Positions 1 to 5,561 of a stretch of DNA of 5,745 nt are shown here, piece after piece. Every line of letters starts with the position of its first letter. Within the stretch, counting starts at the first letter, position 1. Source of the stretch: Burkholderiales bacterium (GTDB lineage Bacteria > Pseudomonadota > Gammaproteobacteria > Burkholderiales > Burkholderiaceae_C); the NCBI GenBank assembly GCA_947458895.1, contig CANHBY010000117.1:1-5745 (forward strand), read 5' to 3'. The notes beneath the pieces are model-generated. The model was not told the origin of the DNA. It saw only the letters and a list, made by a program, of their open reading frames with translations, and searched no databases. Both the position numbers and the translations under genes were made by a program.

Positions 1-894
1 GATGCGGCCAAGCGTTCAGCAAAAATCGCCGGGGGTGCGGCATTCGCATTTTTCGAAGTCCACATGCTGAGCCAGAGCCGTGAGCAGGTGGAGTTGCTGC
101 AGGAATTGCGCGGCGCGGTGGCTCGCGGTGAATTTGAGTTGTTTTACCAGCCCAAAATTTATGCTCCTACCGGTGAAATCACCGGGGCTGAGGCGCTGCT
201 TCGTTGGCGGCATCCCCAGCGCGGCATGGTCAGCCCGGTAGTCTTTATCCCCCTGGCCGAACGCTTTGGGCTGATCAATTCAATTGGTGCTTGGGTGATC
301 GAAGAAGCCTGCCGGCAAATCGAGGTATGGCGCAAGGAGGGCTTGCGCATGCGTATCGCGGTCAACATTTCGGTTCACCAGTTGCGCCAAGCTGATCTGC
401 CTGATCGCATTGCCGAGGCCCTCAAGCGGCATCAGGTCACCCCCGCTCTGTTCACCTGCGAGATCACCGAATCCGTGGCCATGGACGAAGCGACCGTCAC
501 GCAAAAGCTCTTTGAGCGCCTCGCCGCTGTGGGCGTACATATCTCGATCGATGACTTCGGAACTGGCTATTCGAGCCTATCGTACTTGCGCAAATTGCCG
601 GCCGGAGAATTGAAAATCGATCGCAGCTTCGTGATGGATCTTGAAACCAGCAGCGATGCCCGCGCGGTGGTTGATGCTGTGATCAAGCTGGCCCAGGCCC
701 TGAGCCTGAAGGTGGTGGCCGAGGGCGTGGAGACTGCCATGCAGAACCAAATTCTGTGCTCGCTGGGCTGCGACGAGCTCCAGGGTTATTACTTCGCTAA
801 ACCCATGACGGCGCAAGCGCTGGCGCTGTGGGCCATTCGCAGTGAAGGACCTACCAAGATTGACTTCCGCCAGTCTCTGTTTGACCCGATATAG
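1..894 (+). CDS. GGDEF-EAL protein, C-terminal part (c-di-GMP phosphodiesterase), 5' truncated by the window
   Basis: The frame is open from base 1, and the first 22 codons (DAAKRSAKIAGG...FAFFEVHM) resemble the last helix and strand of a GGDEF domain, so the gene starts upstream and the ATG at 64 is internal. From about codon 35 a full EAL domain follows. Its signatures are visible in order: the EAL motif in GAEALLRWRHP (Glu codon at 190), VNIS, CEITES, IDDFGTGYSS, ELKIDR, VVAEGVE and ELQGYYFAKP. These carry the metal-binding and general-base residues known for active EAL enzymes, which hydrolyse c-di-GMP to pGpG. The upstream GGDEF part cannot be judged because its active site is outside the window, so it may be a cyclase, an allosteric GTP sensor or inactive. 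Sensor domains, if any, are also missing. The protein ends at TAG 892-894, just before a hairpin. The gene converges on the riboswitch-controlled protease gene. Confidence 0.95.
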   Translation, partial: DAAKRSAKIAGGAAFAFFEVHMLSQSREQVELLQELRGAVARGEFELFYQPKIYAPTGEITGAEALLRWRHPQRGMVSPVVFIPLAERFGLINSIGAWVIEEACRQIEVWRKEGLRMRIAVNISVHQLRQADLPDRIAEALKRHQVTPALFTCEITESVAMDEATVTQKLFERLAAVGVHISIDDFGTGYSSLSYLRKLPAGELKIDRSFVMDLETSSDARAVVDAVIKLAQALSLKVVAEGVETAMQNQILCSLGCDELQGYYFAKPMTAQALALWAIRSEGPTKIDFRQSLFDPI

Positions 895-915
895 CCGCCA
901 GTTTGGGCGGCTTCT
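894..915 (+). terminator. probable intrinsic terminator of the GGDEF-EAL gene
   Basis: A perfect 6-bp GC stem, gccgcc (894-899) and ggcggc (906-911), with a 6-nt loop starts at the last base of the stop codon and is followed by ttct. The stem is convincing, but the T-tract is short, so termination may be weak. Confidence 0.5.
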
Positions 916-1030
916 GAGTCGGGTCGAAGAGCCTGTAGAGCCAGTCGGCTTGAGGCGCCCTGTGGCGCACTGCAACAGATCTCGCTTTGCCGCCACCACG
1001 CGAAGCCCATGTGGCCGCCCTGGTGTCAGA

Positions 1031-1202
1031 GCCCTAGCAGCCTGTCGGACTTGGGAGTCGTCGGCTGCAAATCAGCCGCAGCGCCCCATTTTTCACCGTC
1101 TTTTTGGCCCATAGCTGAGCTATGGGCCTACAAACCCGGCAAAAAATGGCCTCGCTGGGGCTGATTTTCGCTTTCGACGCCCCAAGTCCGACAGGCCCTA
1201 GC
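1031..1202. mobile_element. MITE-like palindromic element with terminal inverted repeats
   Basis: The ends cctgtcggacttggg (1041-1055) and cccaagtccgacagg (1181-1195) are perfect 15-bp inverted repeats. The inner arms continue to match imperfectly: aaatcagccgcagcg on the left pairs with the complement of cgctggggctgattt on the right. The centre is a perfect palindrome, ggcccatagct-g-agctatgggcc (1106-1128). A short direct repeat, gccctagc, lies at 1031-1038 and 1195-1202 and could be a target duplication, although it contains the self-complementary CTAG and overlaps the right terminus by one base. The element encodes no transposase, and the short ORFs crossing it look spurious. It is therefore probably a non-autonomous insertion or a genus-wide repeat family, lying between two convergent genes. 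The strong hairpins could also block read-through transcription in both directions, but no T-tract follows the central stem. Confidence 0.7.
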
Positions 1203-1428
1203 GATCTTAGAGAGCAGTCTGTAGGTGGGTCGCGGGGTCAGTTCTTGACACCCTTGTCTGCGCCCGGATCCTTGGCTTGGGTGTCTACGGTGAACACTCG
1301 GATCACATTTGCAGGGGTTCCTTGTTGTTACTTCGCTGTCCACTCAAGAATAGTGCCCCGTCAATGGTCTGCGCCACGCTCTGCCTTGAGCCTGCGCCCT
1401 GGGGGCGAGCGTGAGTTTGGCTGGTGGC
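1203..1428. other. intergenic stretch without recognisable gene
   Basis: Between the palindromic element and the stop codon of the protease gene no credible coding region is seen on either strand. The open frame at 1122-1442 begins inside the palindrome, has a low-complexity proteobacterial-shadow composition and overlaps the protease stop. One motif, ggggtcagttcttgacaccc (1234-1253), resembles a repeat remembered from tyrosine-transposase-associated elements. No hairpin with a T-tract is visible downstream of the protease gene on the minus strand, so its terminator is not identified. Confidence 0.5.
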
Positions 1429-3798
1429 TCAGCGAATCGTGATCGGCATGGTGGCCTGGGCACGACCACCTGCGCTGTTCATCACGGTGATGCTCAGTTT
1501 GAAATTTCCTGCTACCGGCTTGGCCCAGGAGAAGGTGATCGTTTGGCCACTGACTGCGAACCTCATACCCAAGGGCACTCCGGAGATGCTGACCCCCATG
1601 GCGTAGCCGTTGGGGTCCGATACCTTGATGGTTCCGGTCAGTGGCTGACCCGCCGTGCCCGACAGGGCCGAGGCGGTGATGGTAGGGGGTGACAAGGGCT
1701 GAATTTTCACGGTGTAGAGGCCTTTGCCTGAGAGGCCACTGACCGTGTTGGTGGCTGTGACCGTCACGGCAAATGTGCCCGCCACAGGATTGGCCCAGCT
1801 CACCACCCCAGTGCTGCCGATGGTCATGCCGGAGGGCGCACCCGACATGCTGAAGCGCAAGGGGTTGGCTGCCTGCGCCGACACTCTGAACGACAAGGCT
1901 TTACCTACCTGCCCTGTCACTGTGGCCGAACCAACGATTGGCGCCACGGGTGCAGGGTCGATCCTGAGGCTGATGGCGCCCTGCCCTGACAGGCCTGTTT
2001 TGGTGTCCTGCGCCTTGACGCCCACCGAGTAGGTGCCAGCCACAGGGCTCGGCCAACTCACGCTCCCCGCTGAGTTGATGGTCAATCCGAAGGGGGCTCC
2101 GCTGAGTGTGTAGGTCACGGGATTGCTGGCCACCACCGATAAGTTGAAGTTCAGTGCTTTACCAACGGTGCCGGCCATGGCTACAGAGGTCACCGACGGT
2201 GCTGAGGTTGAGGTGCTGGAGCCTCCCAGGGCCGCTAACAAGCCCGTCACGTTCGGCGTTCCCAGCCCAGTCAGGCCGTCGTATCCTGTTTTGGCCGAGC
2301 AAATGGGACAGCTGCCATTGGAGCCGCTCTGAATGTCAGAAAAAGCACTGGCATACGTGCCTGGGGTTGACCCAATCGTGCCGTAGAGCACAGCATGCGG
2401 GGTGCCGAGCGCAGCCGCACCCGACTGTGCACGCAGTGCATTGGCGACGGCTACCAAGCCAGCCCACTGAGGGGTCGACAGGCTGGTTCCGCCTGCGCTC
2501 ACCCAGCTCACAGCCGAACTGCCGGGCTGCATCACCGCCACGAACTGGCCGGTGGAGGGGTTGGCGTTGAAGCCCACATCGGCCACGGCACGTCGAACCA
2601 TGTTGCCCATTCCGGGCACAGTGTTGGCCTGATAAGTGGGGGTTGGTGTGTAGAGGCTGATGCCCCCACCAGTGGAGGACCAACCCACCTCAGTGCGCGA
2701 GCCTGATCCGGTGTAGCTCAGGCTGGTACCGCCAACGGCGACCACGCGGGGTGACACCGAGGGCCACGAGACTTGGGTGCCCCAGTCACCGGTTGCTGCG
2801 AGGTACGTCATGCCGGTGCCGGTAAAGGCAGTATCCACCGAGCTGGTCCAGGTGCCTTCCGTGGTTCCGAAGCTCATGGACACCGCGCCAGGGCCCATGG
2901 CATTGGCCAGCTTGATGCCACCCAGCAAACTATTGATACTGGCATCGGGCGCCTCGATCAAAATAATGCGGGCGAGCGGCGCGGTGGCATGGGCCCATTG
3001 CACATCCAATGCTATTTCGGTTGCCCATCCAGATTCGAAAGCCGGCGCAGTGCTGGTCATCGTTGCTGATGGGGTGTTGTAAACCACTGAAAAAACACAG
3101 CCCTCAGTTTTGGAGGCGGCAGGCAGGGGTAGTGTGGCATTTGTGGCAATTGATTTAACGGTGCAACCAGGCAAGCCAAATTTCGCATTGAACGCGTTGA
3201 GCTCGGCCACGATGTTCGGGTCGTGATAGGCATTAACGATATAGATCGTCTGCCCTGCGCCCATTTGGGCTGCTTGAAGGGCTGTGGGCGTGACCCCGGC
3301 TGCGGGCAGTGGGGGCATGCCATAGGCTGCCCTGATTTGTGCGGGTGTGTAGGTTGAGACGGTGCTGCCTGCCGCCATGGGGCTGGCTGAGCCATTGAGG
3401 CTTGATGATCCCGCGCCCATGGCATGCATGCGCCGTGCCGAGCTCATGCTTTGAATGGTCAGTCTCTCGGTCGACAGCCCACCCAGCGCCTCATCCACAT
3501 TCTGGGCGTGAGCAGGCTGCCTGGCTGAGGCCGAGTTGTCTGTCGCGTCGGAATCGGCTGGTTCATCCAGGACAATGGGCGCTAAGTGAAACAAGGGTTG
3601 AACCTGCAGGTCAGCCACATCAGCGGGCAGGTCGGAAGCCTCCACCGAGAGGGTGACGCTGCCCAAATCCGAGAGGAGGCCGTTTGTGTCGGTGTCCTGA
3701 CCCGACCCACCGCAGGCGGCCAGCCCAAGCGTTACGCAAGCCAGTGCCACAAGGGATAGGCGTATCGCCCTGGGCAGCTTCAGATCGGCTCTTTGCAT
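1429..3798 (-). CDS. sedolisin (S53) family peptidase, lipoprotein with three C-terminal Ig-like repeats
   Basis: The start was set at ATG 3798-3796 because AAGGAG lies 9 nt upstream and a lipoprotein signal peptide follows at once; this gives 789 residues. The signal ends in the lipobox LAAC with Cys29, predicting export and lipid anchoring. A low-complexity linker and presumed propeptide run to about residue 145, with no clear standard pro-kumamolisin domain. The S53 catalytic domain (about 150-525) opens with YTPAQIRAAYG. It carries Glu261 and Asp265 (TEIALDVQW), the oxyanion Asp338 (AATGDWG), nucleophile Ser439 (GGTSLSTPQWAGL) and a C-terminal calcium-site-like region (SDIQSG ... GYDGLTGLGTPN). 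All catalytic residues are present, so an acid-acting endopeptidase with a Glu-Asp-Ser triad is expected. Three Ig-like repeats of about 80 residues end the protein and probably mediate binding or spacing from the cell surface. The leader RNA contains a c-di-GMP riboswitch. The substrate is unknown. Confidence 0.93.
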   Translation of the reverse strand: MQRADLKLPRAIRLSLVALACVTLGLAACGGSGQDTDTNGLLSDLGSVTLSVEASDLPADVADLQVQPLFHLAPIVLDEPADSDATDNSASARQPAHAQNVDEALGGLSTERLTIQSMSSARRMHAMGAGSSSLNGSASPMAAGSTVSTYTPAQIRAAYGMPPLPAAGVTPTALQAAQMGAGQTIYIVNAYHDPNIVAELNAFNAKFGLPGCTVKSIATNATLPLPAASKTEGCVFSVVYNTPSATMTSTAPAFESGWATEIALDVQWAHATAPLARIILIEAPDASINSLLGGIKLANAMGPGAVSMSFGTTEGTWTSSVDTAFTGTGMTYLAATGDWGTQVSWPSVSPRVVAVGGTSLSYTGSGSRTEVGWSSTGGGISLYTPTPTYQANTVPGMGNMVRRAVADVGFNANPSTGQFVAVMQPGSSAVSWVSAGGTSLSTPQWAGLVAVANALRAQSGAAALGTPHAVLYGTIGSTPGTYASAFSDIQSGSNGSCPICSAKTGYDGLTGLGTPNVTGLLAALGGSSTSTSAPSVTSVAMAGTVGKALNFNLSVVASNPVTYTLSGAPFGLTINSAGSVSWPSPVAGTYSVGVKAQDTKTGLSGQGAISLRIDPAPVAPIVGSATVTGQVGKALSFRVSAQAANPLRFSMSGAPSGMTIGSTGVVSWANPVAGTFAVTVTATNTVSGLSGKGLYTVKIQPLSPPTITASALSGTAGQPLTGTIKVSDPNGYAMGVSISGVPLGMRFAVSGQTITFSWAKPVAGNFKLSITVMNSAGGRAQATMPITIR
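1435..2199 (-). repeat. three tandem Ig-like (He_PIG-type) repeats within the S53 peptidase
   Basis: Three units of about 80 codons occupy roughly 2199-1957, 1944-1702 and 1689-1435. Units 1 and 2 share the pattern GxVGKAL, then ANP/SNP, SGAPxGxTI, GxVSWxxPVAGT and GLSGxG. Unit 3 is more diverged but keeps SGVPLGM, FSWAKPVAGN and a final beta-strand. The pattern fits the putative Ig / cadherin-like folds often found at the C-termini of secreted bacterial enzymes. The repeats are clear at protein level and only partly conserved at DNA level, so the duplication is old. Confidence 0.8.
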
Positions 3799-3807
3799 GG
3801 CGCAACA

Positions 3808-3813
3808 CTCCTT
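3808..3813 (-). promoter_or_regulatory. ribosome binding site of the S53 peptidase gene
   Basis: AAGGAG on the minus strand lies 9 nt from the ATG at 3798. It decides the start: the longer frame from 3879 would run through the 3' part of the riboswitch aptamer and has a cysteine-rich, non-signal-like N-terminus. Confidence 0.85.
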
Positions 3814-3834
3814 CTTGCAGAGGGCTCCACGCAG

Positions 3835-3855
3835 CAGCAACCCGCATGGTTGCTG
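3835..3855 (-). promoter_or_regulatory. candidate riboswitch expression-platform hairpin
   Basis: Just after the conserved aptamer hairpin, the RNA contains agcaacc (3854-3848) and ggttgct (3842-3836), which form a 7-bp stem with a 5-nt loop, extendable by one pair at the expense of the aptamer. The same caacc segment can instead pair with ggttg (3861-3857) inside the 3' arm of the aptamer hairpin with a 4-nt loop. The two folds exclude each other. No T-run follows, so translational or other non-terminator control is more likely than Rho-independent termination. The functional role is inferred. Confidence 0.5.
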
Positions 3856-3940
3856 GCAACCCCGCTGCCTTGGCGCCAAAGCGCGTTAGGCCGGAAGCTT
3901 TGCGTCCCCATCTTTCGATGGGTTTGCCCTCAGGTACTTA
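3846..3940 (-). ncRNA. GEMM-I cyclic di-GMP riboswitch aptamer
   Basis: The minus-strand RNA shows the class I c-di-GMP riboswitch core in order. These are AGGGCAAACC (3930-3921), a CCCATC stem closed by a GAAA tetraloop, GGGACGCAAAGC, then UUCCGGCCUAA (tetraloop receptor side), and the second conserved hairpin GGCAGCGGGGUUGCC (3869-3855). By comparison with the Vibrio Vc2 RNA, the ligand-contacting G20 corresponds to position 3928 and is G, which favours c-di-GMP over the cAMP-GMP-selective A variant. The stacking A47 corresponds to 3901, and C92 probably to 3856. The 5' and 3' limits and the closing P1 helix are approximate. The aptamer precedes the start codon of the S53 peptidase by about 50 nt and no other gene lies between, so it controls that gene in cis. 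Confidence 0.96.
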
Positions 3941-3957
3941 ACACAAGTAAAACTTGG

Positions 3958-3975
3958 CCCATCGTCGAAGATGGG
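3958..3975 (-). other. hairpin upstream of the riboswitch with the same arms as the aptamer stem
   Basis: The arms cccatc (3958-3963) and gatggg (3970-3975) form a perfect 6-bp stem with a 6-nt loop. Identical arms close the GAAA-capped stem of the aptamer (3907-3912 and 3917-3922). On the minus strand it is followed by ccaagttttactt, so it could be a weak terminator, part of the leader, or chance. No convincing sigma-70 promoter for the peptidase leader was found around it. Confidence 0.35.
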
Positions 3976-4101
3976 AGTTGAAAAGGATACGCGGGAAGGC
4001 TTCCGGGCTGCTGTTCAGCGCCCCCCAGTGGGGCTGGGCATCGTGAGGAAATCACGGAGGAAGTTACAGAGTGCGGCGACCTGCAGCCCCACCCCCCGCT
4101 T

Positions 4102-4133
4102 CAAAAACAAAGAGGCCCTCAAATTGAGGGCCT
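4102..4133 (-). terminator. intrinsic terminator of the tRNA-fMet gene
   Basis: On the minus strand a perfect 9-bp stem, aggccctca and tgagggcct (4113-4133), with a 3-nt loop is followed by ctttgtttttga. Stem strength and T-rich tail are typical of a Rho-independent terminator. It lies about 50 nt past the tRNA 3' end and separates it from the riboswitch leader. Confidence 0.88.
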
Positions 4134-4180
4134 GGGAGAATTTCACTGTGAAGCCAGATTGGCGCAACAGCTTTGATAGA

Positions 4181-4257
<77 letters not shown>

Positions 4258-4270
4258 ACTGAAGCTGTCC

Positions 4271-4276
4271 ACTATA
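4271..4276 (-). promoter_or_regulatory. -10 element of the tRNA-fMet promoter
   Basis: TATAGT on the minus strand lies 13 nt upstream of the mature tRNA 5' end, giving a short leader for RNase P removal. No good -35 hexamer is seen at 16-18 nt, so the promoter call rests on the -10 box and its placement. Confidence 0.6.
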
Positions 4277-4444
4277 GCACGATCAGGCTCCTTCGTGGGT
4301 TGTCTTTGATGGAAAGTTGAGGGTGAGCATGCGGGCGCAAGCCGGCCAAAATTGCGCCCGATTACCTCGCTTTTCCAAGGTTTCACGCCACGCCAGTGTC
4401 GATACGATGAACAGCATCTAGGCTTCACTCGATCGGGACACATC

Positions 4445-4765
4445 ATGCGTAATTCAGCTTCTAGTGCGCCTTATGCCTTCAGCGTTTTGGCTGACTTTTT
4501 GTTGGATCGGCGAAACGATGTGGTCGAGTGGGCCGGTGTTCATTCCGTGGCCGATCTCTCGGAGCTCGGGTTCATCAACCCCGGCTCGGCTGGCGGTGTT
4601 CGGCCGACCCCTTCGGTACTGGGAGGCTGGGCCCCCACCATGCCAGCAGATCTGGACGACACCCCTGAGCCCATGTTTCAAGAGACGATCAAAGGCTTGT
4701 CGATTCGTGAGGTGCATGAGCCTGAGCTCTTTATGCACTTCTTTGAGCACTCAATCGTGCGCTGA
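4445..4765 (+). CDS. small hypothetical protein, 106 residues
   Basis: Not recognised. The frame reads MRNSASSAPYAF..., with a hydrophobic patch FSVLADFLL near residues 12-20, a Gly/Pro-rich middle (NPGSAGG, PTPSVLGGWAP), an acidic stretch DLDDTPEP and an aromatic end FMHFFEHSIV. Codon choice resembles that of the neighbouring genes and the composition is that of a normal soluble acidic protein, which favours a real gene over a shadow. There is no transmembrane helix, signal peptide or cysteine. The ATG at 4445 was preferred to a TTG at 4352; neither has a good ribosome binding site, which weakens the call. It ends 46 nt before azlC on the same strand, so the two could be co-transcribed, but no functional link is apparent. 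Confidence 0.55.
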   Translation: MRNSASSAPYAFSVLADFLLDRRNDVVEWAGVHSVADLSELGFINPGSAGGVRPTPSVLGGWAPTMPADLDDTPEPMFQETIKGLSIREVHEPELFMHFFEHSIVR

Positions 4766-4798
4766 GGGCGTTGATGGCGTTGTATTGGCCCCCCTCGC

Positions 4799-4802
4799 GG
4801 AG
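4799..4802 (+). promoter_or_regulatory. possible ribosome binding site for azlC
   Basis: GGAG lies 9 nt before the TTG at 4812 and is the main support for that start. The overlapping TTGTAT (4780-4785) and TGATAT (4803-4808), 17 nt apart, could instead be a promoter, which would favour the later GTG at 4848. The two readings conflict and are not resolved. Confidence 0.4.
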
Positions 4803-4811
4803 TGATATTTC

Positions 4812-5561
4812 TTGAGCAGGGACAGGGCTGTCTGCCACACTGGCCGCGTGAATCAGCTCTCTGCTTGTCTTTCCCATCCGCAGTTTCGTGCGGGCATCAA
4901 AGAAATGGCTTCGATCATCCCGGGCATCTCTGCCTGGGGTTTGGTCACGGGTGTGGCCATGGTCAAGAGTGGCATGTCGGTTCCCCTGGCCTTGTTGATG
5001 ACTTTCACCGTGTTTGCCGGCGGTGTCCAATTGGTCTCGCTGCCCTTGATTGCCGCAGGCGCACCGATGTGGGTCATCTGGGCCACGGCCTTTTGCGTCA
5101 ACCTGCGCTTCGTGATTTTCAGCATTCAGATGCGGCCGTTCTTTGTGCGCTTCCCGTTTCGGTACCGTTTGATGCTGGGCTATTTCACGGCCGATCTGAC
5201 TTATGTGCTCTTCCAGCGGCGCTTTAAAGAGCCACGCGTGGGTGAAGGGCAAATTGAGTATTTTTTGGGCGGCACCACGGTGAACTGGTTTTCTTGGCAG
5301 ATCTCTTCGGTGCTGGGCATTGTGCTGTCGGATGCAATCCCGACCCACTGGGGCTTGCAGTTTGCCGGGGTGCTGGCCTTGCTGGGTTTGACTTGCTCAT
5401 TGCTCACCGATCGCATCCGGTGGGTTGCCGCGGTGGTGGCGGGGGGCGCCGCAGTGGCCGCCTTTGCCTTGCCCCTGCGGCTCAATATTTTGGTGGCCAT
5501 CGTGGCGGCGGTTTGTGCGGCGCTGGTCATGGAAGCCGCCCAGCCTCGGGAGCCATCATGA
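4812..5561 (+). CDS. azlC: AzlC family branched-chain amino acid exporter, large subunit
   Basis: Counting from TTG 4812 the protein has 249 residues, close to the usual 230-250 of AzlC. The family start FRAGIKEMASIIPGISAWGL lies at about 25-44. The second segment carries FAGGVQLVSLPLIAAGAP, matching the family's F-[SA]-G-x-x-Q pattern, and the third has the conserved NLRF (about 97-100). About seven or eight hydrophobic segments are visible (near 34-52, 57-80, 85-106, 117-134, 151-173, 181-198, 203-220, 224-241), as for an inner-membrane carrier. Together with AzlD, such proteins export branched-chain amino acids or analogues. The start is uncertain: TTG 4812 has GGAG upstream, GTG 4848 has none, and ATG 4905 would cut into the family domain. 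The stop overlaps the azlD start by ATGA, indicating translational coupling. Confidence 0.9.
   Translation: MSRDRAVCHTGRVNQLSACLSHPQFRAGIKEMASIIPGISAWGLVTGVAMVKSGMSVPLALLMTFTVFAGGVQLVSLPLIAAGAPMWVIWATAFCVNLRFVIFSIQMRPFFVRFPFRYRLMLGYFTADLTYVLFQRRFKEPRVGEGQIEYFLGGTTVNWFSWQISSVLGIVLSDAIPTHWGLQFAGVLALLGLTCSLLTDRIRWVAAVVAGGAAVAAFALPLRLNILVAIVAAVCAALVMEAAQPREPS

Noticed and set aside
953..966. gcgcc-ctgt-ggcgc hairpin after the EAL gene
   Set aside because: Only 5 bp with no T-tract; expected by chance in GC-rich DNA.
842..1114. Plus-strand 90-codon open frame running into the palindromic element
   Set aside because: It overlaps the end of the EAL gene in another frame and ends in the repeat; the mirrored peptide CRTW...NQPQR appears from both arms of the palindrome.
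1106..1128. Central palindrome as a bidirectional intrinsic terminator
   Set aside because: The stem is strong, but no T-run follows on either strand; the T-run lies before the stem on the plus strand.
3799..3879. Upstream ATG at 3879 as the start of the S53 peptidase
   Set aside because: It would place 27 cysteine-rich residues before the signal peptide and translate the 3' part of the riboswitch; the ATG at 3798 has an ideal ribosome binding site and signal peptide.
4731..5348. Minus-strand 205-codon open frame over azlC
   Set aside because: Rich in His, Gln and Arg, as expected for the reverse strand of a hydrophobic membrane protein gene; azlC on the other strand is clearly the real gene.
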